Source: Delphinapterus leucas (Eukaryota; Chordata; Mammalia; Artiodactyla; Monodontidae). From it: a stretch of DNA of 64,000 nt. The translations under genes were made by a program, and so were the position numbers. Within the stretch, counting starts at the first letter, position 1. Each line of letters starts with the position of its first letter. Below, in pieces: positions 22,930 to 35,490 of the stretch. The notes beneath the pieces were generated by a model. That model searched no databases. It was given only the letters and a program-made list of their open reading frames with translations, and was not told the DNA's origin. The stretch spans positions 3,426,757-3,490,756 of the forward strand of contig NW_022098049.1 in NCBI RefSeq assembly GCF_002288925.2, read 5' to 3'.

Positions 22930-23110
22930 ATTAATCCAGTGGTTCTTAAACATGGGAGGGAACCACTTAGAGGGCTTGTTGAAACAGATTGCCGGGCCCC
23001 ACTGCTAAAGTGTCAGTAGATCTAGAGTGAGGCCAAAAATTTGCACTTCTAACGAGTTCTCTGGTGATGCTGATGCTACTGGTTCAGGGACCACACTTTG
23101 AGAACCCTGG
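22930..23110 (+). repeat. MER5-like hAT element
   Basis: Bounded by inverted ends 'cagtggttcttaaac' and 'ctttgagaaccctgg'; the interior phrase 'ctctggtgatgctgatgcta' is typical. Confidence 0.8.
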
Positions 23111-23726
23111 TCTAATCGTTATTTCCCCTTTGACAGGAGAAACGTATGCCACTAGGTGGCACCAAAACACTTCTCATGAGGTAGCCATTGGGGCCTTACT
23201 GATCTGTGTGTGTTGATTGCGGGGTTCAGGATTGTGTAAGAAGTACAATCACTAAATTATTGGAATCTAGTAGCTTGGAGCCTGAATTATTCCATATATC
23301 TAAAAATACAAAAATTGTGCTGTTTCTATCAGACCAGAAAAACTGTAGGGCTATTAGGATCACAACATTTTAAGATCAGCTCTTCCAGGAATGAGGACTA
23401 GACCGCTCATTTCCACTAGCTTTATTTCTAGTTATCACGGTTACTCAGTTCATTTACCAGCAATAGATGCAGGCCCTGTCACAAAATAGAAAGATACATC
23501 TCATATTTATTATTTATTATTCTGAGTTAGTGATCTTGATTTTTGTTGTTGATAACATTTAAAAACCACTTTAAATTCTATCAGTGGGCCAAATGTATGG
23601 GGCACAATTTGGGGATATTAAAAAGTGTGAAATGTATTTTCCTCTCCTATTGACTTCCTTAGTCAGAAAGTTGAGTAGTTTCCTTTTTGAGAGCTACGGA
23701 GAGGAAAGTTTGAGCTGTTGTTGGCC

Positions 23727-23760
23727 TCACCTCACCTCACCTCCCCTCCCCTCCCCTCCT
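23727..23760. repeat. (CCTCA)n/(CCCCT)n simple repeat
   Basis: Pentamer run: three to four CCTCA units followed by three CCCCT units. Confidence 0.85.
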
Positions 23761-24493
23761 GTTATGGTGCACTCTCACTCCGTAAGTTTCCAACTATTCC
23801 AACACCTCCAGATTTTCTTTCTTCCCCAGACTGTAAAAACCTGAAGGTTGGCTTGGTTTCTGCACATGATGGAATGTGTGGAAATAATTGCTTGCTGTAC
23901 TCTCCTGTTTGCTAAGCTCCCATCCACACTGGGATGTCCCTTTTTGAAATAGTAAATGAGTCATATTTTAGTTTTTAAAACAGAATACGTATAGTACCTA
24001 AATACTGCCTGGGTTTTTCTAGATGCTTGCGAATAATATTTGTGTTGATTCTATTTTTTCTTTTTCATTTCTTTTCTTTTTTTTTTTTTTAAACCTTTGG
24101 AGCAGAGGCATGAGTTAGGTTTCAGTGACCTAATAGGTATGAAAATGACTACTACAGAAAAAACCGAAGTGGAGTCACTCGATCAGATTTTAAAATTAGA
24201 CTAGCACTTTATCATATATCTTTGATCATTGAAAAGAATTAAGACTAGTTTAATTCTAGGCAAAGATGACAATTCATGGCAGAAGTAGAACAGGCTTTAG
24301 GATCGTTTTTGAAACATTAGATCCTTTTTAAAAGAAATAAAAGTTTGTCTTTCCCTAAGCAGAAAGGAACTTTTAGTAGGTTGGCGATTAATAGGTGAAA
24401 CCAATGTGATTATTCTAGAGAAGATTTTTTTATTATCCAGACCTATTTCTCCCTCTTTCTGTACTTCACACCTGAAATTAAGTGTGTGTTCTG

Positions 24494-24678
24494 CGGGCTT
24501 CCCTGGTGGCGCAGTGGTTGAGAGTCCGCCTGCCAAAGCAGGGGACCCGGGTTTGTGCCCCGGTCCGGGAAGATCCCACATGTCGCGGAGCCTGCACGTC
24601 CGGAGCCTGTGCTCTGCAATGTGAGAGGCCACAACAGTGAGAGGCCCGCGCACCCCCCCGCCAAAAAAAAAAAAAAAA
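24494..24678 (+). repeat. CHR SINE with TSD
   Basis: Starts 'gggcttccctggtggcgcag', ends in poly-A, and is flanked by tgtgttctg (24485-24493 and 24679-24687). It lacks the 'agcggctgggcccgtgagcc' segment, a deletion variant relative to the other young copies. Confidence 0.95.
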
Positions 24679-24718
24679 TGTGTTCTGTATAAATGTAATG
24701 TGTTATTTGTATGTAGCA

Positions 24719-24985
24719 GCACTGTCCAATAAAAATATAATGTGAGCATGCGTAATTTAAAATTTTCCACTATCCTCATTACAAAAGGTAAGAAAAAAGA
24801 AGAGGAATTAATTTTAGTAATATATTATTTAATGTGTCTAAAATATTACCTCGACTTGTAATCGTTATGAAAATTGAGTTATTTTTATACTTACATTCTT
24901 TTCTCAGTCCGGACTAGCCTCATTTCATATGCTTAATAGCTACACGTGGGAAATGGCAGAGGGCTTTTCACTTTTCAGTGACTAT
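24719..24985 (+). repeat. hAT-like DNA transposon
   Basis: 'cactgtccaataaaaatata', 'gaattaattttagtaatata' and 'tccggactagcctcatttca' match the family at 7996-8856. Confidence 0.65.
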
Positions 24986-25789
24986 CAGAGGAGGGCAAAA
25001 AATTGTAATGGTAGTTAGATCATTTAGTTTTGCAGCTTTTTAGCAGTTTTGGTGAATATTCACATTGAAACATTGAACCAGTTGGTAAAACAAGATAATA
25101 CTATCTATTGATTTCTTTTCCTTTTTTTTTTTTTGTACTTGTCAGTCCTTTACCGCTGGCATGATTGGTATTTTAGGTTTTTCCCAAAATTGTTTAACCC
25201 CCTTAAAATCACTTACTTCTCCAGATCCTATTAATATTTGCCTCTTTTTGAAATGTCGCATCCTAATTTGACTCCATACCTACAGTACTTCCATATTTTG
25301 TAACTGATGTGGTAAATTAGTTTCTTGCTAGTGTTGAGCAAGCTAGAGAGGCTAAGCCTCTTAACTTCAGCCAGAATATACTGGTTGCTGTAATCAATTA
25401 GGTCTGTCAGCAGTTGACCTTGGAAATGCTAATTTGCTTATCCCTGGGTTCTGCTTCAGGCACTGCCTTTCCCTCTGTGGGTGGGAGCTATGAATCCAGT
25501 TTGGAGAAGAACTAGAGGCCCTTGGGGCAAGCTCCAAACGGATGTGCTTCTTGCTTCACTTTTGCGTGTGACCAAGTTGCAGGAGGCATTCCTTGCATGA
25601 ATTTCTTTGAAGACCTTTTAAAGTCAGCACTTACGCCTAGACAGAAGTTGAGAGGAAGCTTCATTGACATTTGGGTCTACCCTTCCCCTGCATTCTAGCA
25701 CCATCTGCCATAATGAAGTTGATTAAAAATGAATCCATTACTATTTCAGTATATCCCTTGATGGGATTTTACTTACGATAAGTAACCTA

Positions 25790-27240
25790 GCTTTCTTTTT
25801 AATCCCTCCCAGTTAATTGTTCCATTTTTTATGGCTAAATAATATTCCACTCTTTGGATATACCACATTTTGTATATGCATTCATCAGTTGATAGACACT
25901 GGATTGTTATTATTAATAAATTATTATTTGGATGTTATTAAGAAATGCTACTCTGAACATTTGTGTACAAATTGGAATCTCATTGTGGTTTTGATTTGCA
26001 TTTCCCTAATGGACAGTGATGTGAAGCTTCTTTTCATGTGCTTACTGGACATTTGTGTATCTTCTTTGGAGAAATGTCTATTCAGATCCTTTGCCCATTT
26101 TCGAATTGAGTTATTTCTGTTTCTATTTTTGAGTTATAGGAGTCTTTATATATTCTAGATACAAGTCCATTATCAAATATATGATTTGTAATTTTTTCCC
26201 CTTCTGTGAGTTGTCTTTTTACTTTCTTGATAGTGTTCTTTGAAGCATAGAAGGCTTTTATTTGAGGAAGTCCAATCACCTGTTTTTCCTTTGTTCCCCA
26301 TGTTTTTGGTGTCATACCTAAGAATCCATTGCCAAATCTAATGTCATGCAAATTTATTCCTAATTTTTTCCTAGGAGTTTTATAGCTCTAGCTATTATAT
26401 TTAGATCATTTTGAATTAATTTTGTATATGGTTTGAGTTAGTGGTCCAATTTCATTCTTTTGCATGTGGCTATGCAGTTGTCCCAGCACCATTCCTTCCC
26501 CAATGAATAGTCTTGGTACCTCCTTGTTGAAAATCAGATGACCATTGACACACAAGTTTATTTTTGGACTCTCCATTAATTTTATTGCATTGATAGAATT
26601 CTGTATGCCTATCCTTATGCCTGTACCACACTGTCTTGTAGCTGTTGCTTCGTAGTAAGTTTTGAAGTTGAGAAGTGTAGTCCTCCAACTTTGCTCTTCT
26701 TTTTAAAAATTGTTTTGGGTCTTTGGGGTCTCTTGTAATTCTGTATGAATTTTAGGATCAGCCTGTCAGTTTCTAAAAAGAAGCCAGCTGGGATTCTGAT
26801 GAGATTGCATTTATTTAGATCTTATTTAAGTTCTTTCAACAATGTTTTCAGAATATTAGTTGTACATTTCTTCTGTTAATTTATTCTAAAACATTTTATT
26901 CTTTTTGATGCAATTGTAAATGGAATTATTTTCTTAATTTCATTTTCATATTCATTGCAAGTGTATAAAATCGAGCTTGTATCCTGCAACCTTGCTGAAC
27001 TCATGTGTGCATGTGTGTGTGCGTATGTGTGTGTATTTTTTTTAGTGGATTCCTTAGGATTTTCTTTATGCAAGGTCACGTCATCTGTGAATAGAGATAG
27101 TTTTATTTTTTCCTTTCCAATCTATTTGCTTTTTATTTCTTTTTCTTGCCTGGCGCTAGAACCTGCAGTAAGTTATTTACTCAATACTGAATACAAGTGG
27201 CAGGAACAGACACCCTTATCTTGTTCCTAATCTTAGGGCA
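25790..27240 (-). mobile_element. L1 fragment, ORF2 3' part (pseudogene remains)
   Basis: The reverse strand carries broken pieces of L1 ORF2 downstream of the reverse-transcriptase domain. A frame at 26082-26351 reads FGNGFLGMTPKTWGTKEKQ and KNTIKKVKRQLTEGEKI, an ORF2 C-terminal signature. A further piece lies at 26470-26688. Frameshifts and stops separate the pieces and the 5' half is absent. A dead, fairly old insertion. Confidence 0.85.
27001..27035. repeat. (TG)n microsatellite inside L1
   Basis: Imperfect TG run 'gcatgtgtgtgtgcgtatgt' within the antisense L1 remnant. Confidence 0.8.
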
Positions 27241-28389
27241 AAAGAAAAGTCTTTCATCATTAAGTGTGATGTTCTCTGGAGGACTCCCTTCCTCCTGCAG
27301 TGTCCTTGCAGCACCCTCTATTGAGAAGGCTTAACATTACGCTCACTGTAAGGAGAAATGCTTAAAGCAATTTCATTCATTATCACAGAGCATGTATAAA
27401 AAGATAAATTTTGAGCTGAGAGGCAATAAATTGATTAACTGGCACAGCACACAAATAAGCAAGTGGAATAAAGCTTTAAAAGGGCTGTGATAGAAACCTG
27501 TGTGCAGGAATCAATGGGGGCATCATGGAGTTAATAGTAGATTCTAGCTGAGGACCTTTAGGAGAAATTTCATGCCGAAGATGATGACCAAAAGATGAAT
27601 AGTGTCTCCTATAGAGTGGGAGAGGGTATCTCTGAGGAAAGCAAAGGTGAGAAATAGTCCAAAGAACTTGGTATCAAGATCTGTGAAGGATCTGGGGTTT
27701 TTACCCTACATGGACGCTATCATGTTAGCCTGCCACAGTTTCATGGATGCTGGCGGAAGACAGGAGACTCCTAGGTAAGAGACAAAGGCCTTTCTTGTTG
27801 TACATCAAGCCATGTGAGTATTATGGTCCTGTAGGTTTACTCCCAATCCGAGTCCTTACAGGGGTGGTATGGAAGAGCCCAGGGCGATACTGCGGTGGGC
27901 TTGGGTTGGAGCTGAGGAACCTTGAGCTTGGGGAACCCAGATTTTTATAATGGGCAGTAAACCTGCCTGACTTTTGCTCTGGAGGAAGACATTATCTTTA
28001 TTACACTGCCCTCTGCTTTGGAGGGAGACACTATCTAGTCTTCCAAAGCTTTGTTCATTATGCAAACATCCTTGAAAAGATAGGCTGGAACAAAAGGGCA
28101 GTGCATGCTTCTGCAAGATGTTCAGAGATGTGTGAGACCCGTGAAGAATTGTTTCCCAATGCCTGGCAGATTCAGGGAGATGCAAGTAGTTCAGATTGAA
28201 GATTATCTTCAGTTTGGGCCTTTGTAAGATTTTTACCACCATGTGTTATAGCTTTAGTACTGTCACATCGAGAAGATGTCGTACATCTCACAATATAGTA
28301 ATAAGGCCTTGGTTACTGCCAGGTTCCTTTCTTCTTTCCCTTTTTTCCCTAATGGGCAGCAAAATACTTTGGTTGGCCAGGCAGAATAA

Positions 28390-28650
28390 TTTAGGACTTT
28401 AAGGACCAGTTCTGGAATCAAGTAAACTGGGTTCAGACTTGGCTATGCTAGTTAATAACATAGTGACTTTAGGTTTTGGTTTCCTCATCTGTAAAATAGG
28501 GGATAATATTGTAAAATAGGAACTAATATCTAATGAATGTTTAATTGTGTGCCCACAAACATCTCCATTATTCCCACCTTATTTAGGGTTGATGTGAGAA
28601 TTATGTGTTTAAAGTGCTCTCCACAATGCTTGGCACGTAACACTCACATT
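28390..28650 (+). repeat. MIR element
   Basis: 'actgggttcagacttggcta', 'ttcctcatctgtaaaatagg' and 'acaatgcttggcacgtaaca' in MIR order, with an internal repeat of 'ttgtaaaatagg'. Confidence 0.75.
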
Positions 28651-28665
28651 TTATTGGTCAATTAC

Positions 28666-28825
28666 CTTTTTTTATTAAACACATACTAACTCTTATTTTT
28701 ATTTATTTATTACTATCAGCTGTAGTTTTTATTCAGTCTCCAAAGAGTCCAAAGAGCTATTTTTATTAGATCTTTTTTTTTTTTTAATTAAGGTGTAGTT
28801 GATTTACAATGTTGTATTAGTTTGG
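28666..28825 (-). mobile_element. Short rearranged L1 3' end with TSD
   Basis: A T-run and 'aaggtgtagttgatttacaa' mark the antisense L1 end. Identical 10-bp copies of ggtcaattac (28656-28665 and 28826-28835) flank the segment. The inner part from 28675 to 28770 is not plain L1 tail, so it may be a composite or transduced insert. Confidence 0.6.
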
Positions 28826-28969
28826 GGTCAATTACTTTTTGACCAATACAAATAACAACCCAAAAATGTGTTTTTTTGTAGTTATTTGGGCCCTTTGCAG
28901 AGTAGAAAGGTGGATCCTTTGGAGCTCTTGGTTGAGAATTAGTATTGTATAAAATTAGTATTGTACAAA

Positions 28970-29100
28970 TAGCCCTGAGTTAAAAATGCAAGTTCTGTTA
29001 TCTACTAGCTGTGTAAGTTTGAAGCAGTTACTTCACTTCTTTGAGCTTCCTTTTTTGTGTGTGTAAAATATGGCCAATATCTCCTTTTCCTAGTTCAAAA
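28970..29100 (+). repeat. MIR fragment
   Basis: 'atctactagctgtgtaagtt' and 'acttcacttctttgagcttc' match the MIR core. Confidence 0.65.
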
Positions 29101-29979
29101 CAGTTTATATGCTTTGTCATATGCCGGATCTACTTCTCACCTTGGCTGGTCAGCCTGTAAACACGTACTTCAACTATAAAGAGAATAAGTGAAGAAATGA
29201 CTTTAAAGTATATACCTTCCTATTGGGATGGAGAATGGCACTGAGAGTGTGTGTTGAGTGAGGACCAAGTGTGTTTGTGAGGGGGAGGGGGAGAGGGAGT
29301 ATGGGCATTACCTTCTTAGTAGGAAAAAAGTGACATCTGTGATGGTTTCGGAAGCAGAAATGTGTTCTAGTTTCAGAAAAATTAGTATGGGATTTAATTT
29401 CAAGCAAAAAGGATCAGAGCTCCTTTGGGACAGACTAAAATAGACATTTAAACCAGTTACAAAGAAAGATTATGTAAACTGTTACATAGAGGATGCAGTT
29501 TTTGTTAGTGCCCTCTACTCTCTTAGAATGGAGACTTCCAGAGTCCTTAGGTAGTTTTGGAGTTTGTTGAATTTGAAAGAATTGCCCTATATCTGCCTTA
29601 TCTTTCCAAAGAGCACTATGCACTTGTGTTTAGATACTTACTAATTGGGAAGCGAAATACCAATACTAGTCCGGTAACGAATCCTACCAGATTCACATAT
29701 CAAATTCCTATAATACCCAGAAGGCTTCTCATAGACCCAGAGGGCTGTCAGAGATTACCATGCAGGTCTAAGAGATGTTTCACATGCTCAACTGTGAAGC
29801 ACTTTCTTTTCTTTACTGTTTTATTTTTTGGTTAACTGATTGTATGTTCCATTAATTTACCTCTCATTCAGGTATTTAATGAATGTTTGCATTTTCACTC
29901 CAATGATATTGTTTTTGCTTCTCATCCTTACCATTCTTGGCAATATCACCGGTGCGGGAACCTCTCAAAACATAAGCAA

Positions 29980-30189
29980 GGGCTTCCCTGGTGGCGCAGT
30001 GGTTGAGAGTCCACCTGCCGATGCAGGGGACACGGGTTCGTGCCCCGGTCCGGGAGGATCCCACGTGCCACGGAGCGGCTGGGCCCGTGAGCCATGGCAG
30101 CTGAGCCTGCGCGTCCGGAGCCTGTGCTCCGAAACGGGAGGGGCCACGAAAGTGAGAGGCCGGCGAACCAAAAAAAAAAAAAAAAAAAA
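29980..30189 (+). repeat. Young CHR SINE
   Basis: Complete form with head, 'gagcggctgggcccgtgagc' and a poly-A of about 20. High CpG retention points to relatively recent insertion. Confidence 0.95.
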
Positions 30190-30689
30190 CCATAATCAAA
30201 ATCCTTCACATAATCTGTCCCTCACATTTTAGTACAGTTATAGCACAAGTGGAGCAGATGACTGCCATGTGAATAGGGATTTTAATATACTTTTGTTCTA
30301 TATTTAATGCTTTTAATTGGTCGCAATTGAGCACCATGGGAGTAGATTTCTCAAAAGAACCTTCAAAAAATACATTTGCCCAGATTTGAATTATCAGTTA
30401 GAGTTTAACAGGTGACTGATTTAACTTCTCTTTTTCATTAAGAGTACATTTTAACTCTGGATCTGGAAAAGAAATGAGGTTTTAAGAGATAGGACAGGCA
30501 CTCATACATTTATTAGAGGTATTGAGTATTTCTCATGTGCTGTATAACTACTCTCCAATGATGGCCCCCAGCAAGTCTTCCCATCCTTGTGATTGCATGC
30601 TCTTCCTCCTATCAAGAGATGGAGCTTACTGGGGTAATTTGTTAAGGAGCAAGAGATGAAATTGGTACCAGGAGTAGAGTTTAAACCCA

Positions 30690-31220
30690 CGTTGGCATAT
30701 GCCCTTATTGCTGTAAAACAAACTACGTTGAAACTTAATGTGTTAAAACTGTAAACTTTCTTTTGTTACTGTCTCATGATTCAGTGGGTTGACTGAACTG
30801 GGCTGGGAGGTTCTTCCGCTCCATGTGAGGTCAGTTAAGATGGCAGCCATTTGGGGGCTTGACTGGGTTAGAATTTGCAAGGTGGCTCCCTTACACAGCT
30901 GGCAGTTGGTGCTGACTGTTGGCTGGATGCTCAACTGGAGTTATTGACCAGAGCCCTAGGATTCTCCTTCAGGTAGCCTCTCCACATGGTTTGGGTTTCT
31001 TCCAGCACAGTAGCTGTTCCCAGGGGAAGGAAGCAGAAGCTGCCAGACCTGTTAAGATGTGGGCTCAGAAGTTCCAGAACCTCACTTCTACTGTGTCTAA
31101 TCAGTCAAAACAGTCACAGGACGAGCCTCAATTTATGGATAGAGAAAATAAACTCTACATCTCAGTTGGGGGGAGCGTTCATGTGAGGGCCGAAAGGATT
31201 AATACTTCCTGTGCTAGGTG
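30690..31220 (-). repeat. Ancient interspersed repeat
   Basis: 'cccttattgctgtaaaacaa', 'tcatgattcagtgggttgac' and 'ctcaactggagttattgacc' resemble an old LTR/DNA repeat common in mammals. The open frames here are fortuitous. Confidence 0.45.
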
Positions 31221-31329
31221 TTGCCAATATAGCAGTGACTAAAATAGACCTGGCATTTGTGTACTGAGCAGAGGCTGGAGAGAATAGGAGAGGGCCACAA
31301 CGGGGGTAGAAGGCTCTCATAAGTCAAAT

Positions 31330-31520
31330 TAAAGAGTTTGGACTTTTATCTTTCGGGCAGTGAGAAGCTGTTAAAAAGTTTTAAAATCGGAATAAGATAA
31401 TTTGTATTTTGCATTAATTCTCTGGCTATAATGTGGGAAATGGCTTCCTAGGAATGAGCCTAGAGGTAGACCAACCAGTCAGGAGGCTCTTGGGGTCCCA
31501 GGCATTAGATAGTAGTGACT
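31330..31520 (+). repeat. L2/MIR-age repeat fragment
   Basis: 'gagtttggacttttatcttt', 'gggcagtgagaagctgttaa' and 'accagtcaggaggctcttgg' are phrases of an ancient family also seen near 15125. Confidence 0.4.
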
Positions 31521-31628
31521 TGATGAAATTCAGTGATCTACTGAATATGGAGATTAAGGGAAAGGAAGGAGTCAACAATGATACTCAAATTTCTGACTGA
31601 AGCATCCCCGTTAAGAAAGGCCCGGTTT

Positions 31629-31836
31629 GGGCTTCCCTGGTGGCGCAGTAATTGAGAGTCCGCCTGCCGATGCAGGGGACACGGGTTCGTGCCCCGGTCC
31701 GGGAAGATCCCACATGCCGCGGAGCGGCTGGGCCCGTGAGCCATGGCCGCTGAGCCTGCGTGTCCGGAACCTGTTGCTCCGCAACGGGAGAGGCCACAAC
31801 AGTGAGAGGCCCGCGTACCGCAAAAAAGAAAAGAAA
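31629..31836 (+). repeat. Young CHR SINE with TSD
   Basis: Complete copy with a (AAAAG)n tail. Duplications aagaaaggcccggttt (to 31628) and aagaaaggcccagttt (to 31851) differ at one base. Confidence 0.95.
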
Positions 31837-31861
31837 AGAAAGGCCCAGTTTTCTAGCCTGG

Positions 31862-32335
31862 TGGCCATTATTTTGCTATTGCTGTGGGAACAACTTACCA
31901 CAAACTCAGTGGCTTAAAACAACACAAATGTATTATCTTACAGAGCTGGAGGTTAGAAGTCTGCAGTGGGTCTCCCTGGGCTAAAATCCAGCTGTCAGAA
32001 GGGCTGTGTTCCTTTGCGGAGGCTGTAGGGCAGAGTCATTTTCTCGTCTCTCTCAGTTTCTAGAGGCTGTTCATACTCCTTCCATCTTCCAGGTCAGCAA
32101 TGGCCAGTCAGGTCTTTCTCATCCCGCATCACTGTGACATTGACTCTCCTGCTTTTCTCTTTCACTAATAGAGACCCCTGTGATTATATTAGGTGCACGC
32201 AGAGTAACCCAAGATAATGTATCTCCCCATCTCAAGGTCAGTTGATTAGTAACCTTAATTCTCTCTTTGCACGTAACATACATACTGACAGGTTCTGGGG
32301 ATTAGGAAATGGGGGGCTGTTATTCTGCCTCTGAC
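31862..32335 (-). repeat. Ancient interspersed repeat
   Basis: 'tgctattgctgtgggaacaa', 'ccacaaactcagtggcttaa', 'aacaacacaaatgtattatc' and 'agagctggaggttagaagtc' are standard phrases of an old mammalian repeat of LTR/DNA type. Confidence 0.6.
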
Positions 32336-32664
32336 AAATGGGAACTGGAAGACAAATTTTTTGGGGGAAATGAAGTCAGTTTTAGATATGTCTCCCGAGT
32401 AGAGATGACCAATAAGCAGTTGGTCTTTGAGTTCAAAGTAAAGGTAGGGTTTGGAAATAGCCTACATGTGGGATTTGAAGCTGTGAAATATATATTTGTT
32501 TCTGAGAATATGTTAACTGAAAAGAGGGCCTGGGCCAGCATTCTGGGGGGGTTGGTGCGGACAGATGAGATTGAGGAGGAGCTACTGGAGGGTTAGGAGC
32601 AAATCTAGCAGGATTTGGTTTCAAGGAGGTTGTTGTATCTTTGCCTGGAAAGGATCCCTAAACA

Positions 32665-32810
32665 TCTTTTTTAACCTACTTCTATTACAGATCAGGAAAC
32701 TGAGGCCCAGAGAGATGAAATAACATGTCTAAGATAGTTGAACTAGTTGACAGATTTGCTTCTTGATTCCTGCTTCAGTTTGTTTGCCACACTGCAACCT
32801 GAGTCTGTTT
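32665..32810 (-). repeat. MIR fragment
   Basis: 'acagatcaggaaactgaggc' and 'ccagagagatgaaataacat' match the reverse-oriented MIR core. Confidence 0.7.
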
Positions 32811-33064
32811 AATCTTTTTATTTTGAAGATGGTGTTGAGAAAAGATTCCGCCTGTGTGTGTGTGTATGTGTTTCGTTGGGATTCTGAATACCAAGAGAGA
32901 AAGTTGCAGTAATAATGTTATCTAGCTAATGCCTTAATTATATGCAAGTAAATTCTTTATACCAAATAACAGTTAAGAATTATTTTTTTAATCATGTAGA
33001 CTTTTCTAAGTGTAGCTTCACCTCTTTGGGCAGTCTCTCTTTCACCTCATTTTGTGTGTACGTG

Positions 33065-34550
33065 CTCGCTCTCTCTAAATAAACTTTTTATTTTGGAATA
33101 ATTGTAGGTTTGCGAAAAGTTGCAGATAGCGCAGAGAGTTCCCATATACACTCACCCAGGTCTCCCAGTTGTTAAGATCTTACATTTCCATGGTACGTTT
33201 GTCAAAACTAAGAAACAACATTGGTACATTACTGTTGACTAAACCAAATAGGAAATTCCAGACTTTGTGGATTTCACTAATGTCTTTTTTCAAGACATTG
33301 TCCAGGATCCAGTCCTGGCTATCATATTGCATTTACTCACCATTTGCATTTAGTCACCATCTCCTTAGTCACTTCTTCATCCGTTTCTTTTTTTCATTTT
33401 TTCTTGGTTTTTATAACCTTGACAATTTTGAGGAATCCTGGTTAGATTTTCTGTAGAATGTCCCTCAATTTGGGTTTGTCATGATTAGATCTGGGTTATG
33501 TGTTTTTGGCAAGAAGACCACAGAAGTCTAGTGCCCTTCTCATCACATGATACCAGGGGATACATGTCATCAACATGATTTACTGGTGATACTGACCTTC
33601 ATCACCTGGCCCCAGTAGTGTTTATCAGGTTTCTTTACTGCAAAGTTACTTTTTTTTTTTCTCCTTCTACATACTGTTTTTTGGAAGCAAGCCTAACTCT
33701 ACCCACACTCAAGCGGGGAGAGTTAAGCTCCACCTCCTAGAGGGACAAATAGCAACATAAATTATTTGGAATATCTTTTATAAAGAATTGTATTCTCCCT
33801 GTCCCAGCCCCCAAATCAGCTGTTTCTCCAAGGAGTTCTGGTTCCTTATATCGGAAAATGGTATTTAGAAACTAAGATCTGGGCTCTGGGTGTGCTTGTT
33901 GCTACCAGAATGCCACTGCTTCTAGGTCCTTTCAGCAGCAGAGTTAGGAAGTATATATATGGATACTAACACATGTGTACACACATAACTGTCATTATTT
34001 CTGTATCTATCCGTCTGCATTTATATTAAGGTAACCATGTGTTCATACTGACGTCTTCAACTCTAACCTAGTACCACGTGCTTAAATTGTAGTAGTATTC
34101 TTCCCTTGTTTATCTGTAACTTCCTTCTTCAATGTTAAGAGATCTGGTTCCCACTACCCACCATCCGTTTACTTATTTGTTTACCCCAATATACATGTAA
34201 AGCAGTTTCAGAATTATTAACCCATACCTCCATGATGGACAGCTTCATCAGCTAGCATACAATGCTTATGAACAGCTCTTCTTGTCTTTAGTATTAACAG
34301 TTTTCAGTCAAAACACCGTTCAAGGTTACTTGGGTCAGCTCCTTTTTCCCCCCACTTCCTTCAGTGAGCTTATTATGTCAGACATTTGTAATACAGTTAA
34401 ATTCCTTTGTCATAGTCTACGTTCCATCCCAGGATGCTTCTGATCCCTGATTGTTGCTTTCTTGTTGTTCTTGTTGTTTTTGTATGCATTAAGGTTTTGT
34501 GAGTTAAATTCATATAGGTTTTGACACTGCAGTCTGTGTCTGAAAATGTG
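33065..34550 (-). repeat. Old L1-like 3' region
   Basis: 'ataattgtaggtttgcgaaa', 'agagttcccatatacactca', 'agaatgtccctcaatttggg' and 'ttaagctccacctcctagag' follow the order of a widespread old L1M-type 3' region. No coding frame survives. The right boundary is approximate. Confidence 0.55.
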
Positions 34551-34984
34551 TGCTATACTGAAGACATGTTTGCTGACAGCAGTGTTGGAAGTGTTATTCT
34601 GAGACCAGGGCTATGAATGAGACCGTAGTCATGTTTGTAGGTCAGCATCCAGGGTTAATGAATCTACCATGTTCAGAGGTCAGGAATAGCCTGTATATCA
34701 GGAGCCATCAGTAGTCACAGGTTTGGAGGTGGTGGGCTTTAGAGGATTAGGCAGATCTCAAATACAAGGTAAAGAGTTATGTTATGTCATTGAATCAGGA
34801 CACAGATATTGGAACTTAAAGTGATGGCAAATAGAATCTACATGAAAGGACCATATTAGGTGTATGTGGTACACAGCCAACAGGAGCAGCACTGTGGTAG
34901 CTGCCGTGAGTTCTGAAATGGAAAGAATGCTTGGAGATTGTAAGTACTTGAAGGGAGACATTCTTTCTCTTTGAAACCCATACA

Positions 34985-35150
34985 GAAATGTTTCTCAAAC
35001 TGTAGTCCTCAGCAGCCTGTCTTAGAAACAACTGGGATGCTTATTTAAAATTGCAGAATTGGAGCTTCTGAAAGCAGAGCACAGGAATCTGTATTTTAAA
35101 AAAGCATCCCAAGCAATTCTGATACATCCTGAAGTTTAAGAACCTCTCCT
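34985..35150 (+). repeat. MER5-like hAT element
   Basis: 'tttctcaaactgtagtcctc' and 'cccaagcaattctgatacat' match the MER5/Charlie pattern. Confidence 0.65.
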
Positions 35151-35269
35151 CCTGTAGTGAGGGTGAGATGCCTTGCACAAAGTACCTGTATACTTGTGTT
35201 TACAAAGTGAATTGCACATGAGTTCTCATGCCTTCTGAGCAGAGAGCCAACTTCGCAAGTAATGTTAAT

Positions 35270-35490
35270 ACAAATACCTAATGCTTATTGAGTGTTCATT
35301 CTGTGCTAAGTGCTTTCAGAAGATTAGCTCATTTAAGTTGTATGGAGAAGATACTATTATTATCCTCTTAACAGAAGATTGATAAAATTAAGGTTTAGGA
35401 AGTTTGAATAACCTCCTCAAGATGACAAATAATTCTTAAGTGGTAGATTCAGAATTCATACCCAGGCATTCTGCCTCCAGAGTCCATGTT
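35270..35490 (-). repeat. MIR element
   Basis: 'atgcttattgagtgttcatt', 'tgtgctaagtgctttcagaa' and 'cattctgcctccagagtcca' run in reverse MIR order. Confidence 0.8.

Noticed and set aside
26082..26688. Minus-strand open frames that look like protein fragments
   Set aside because: They are remains of L1 ORF2, disrupted and 5'-truncated, not a host gene.
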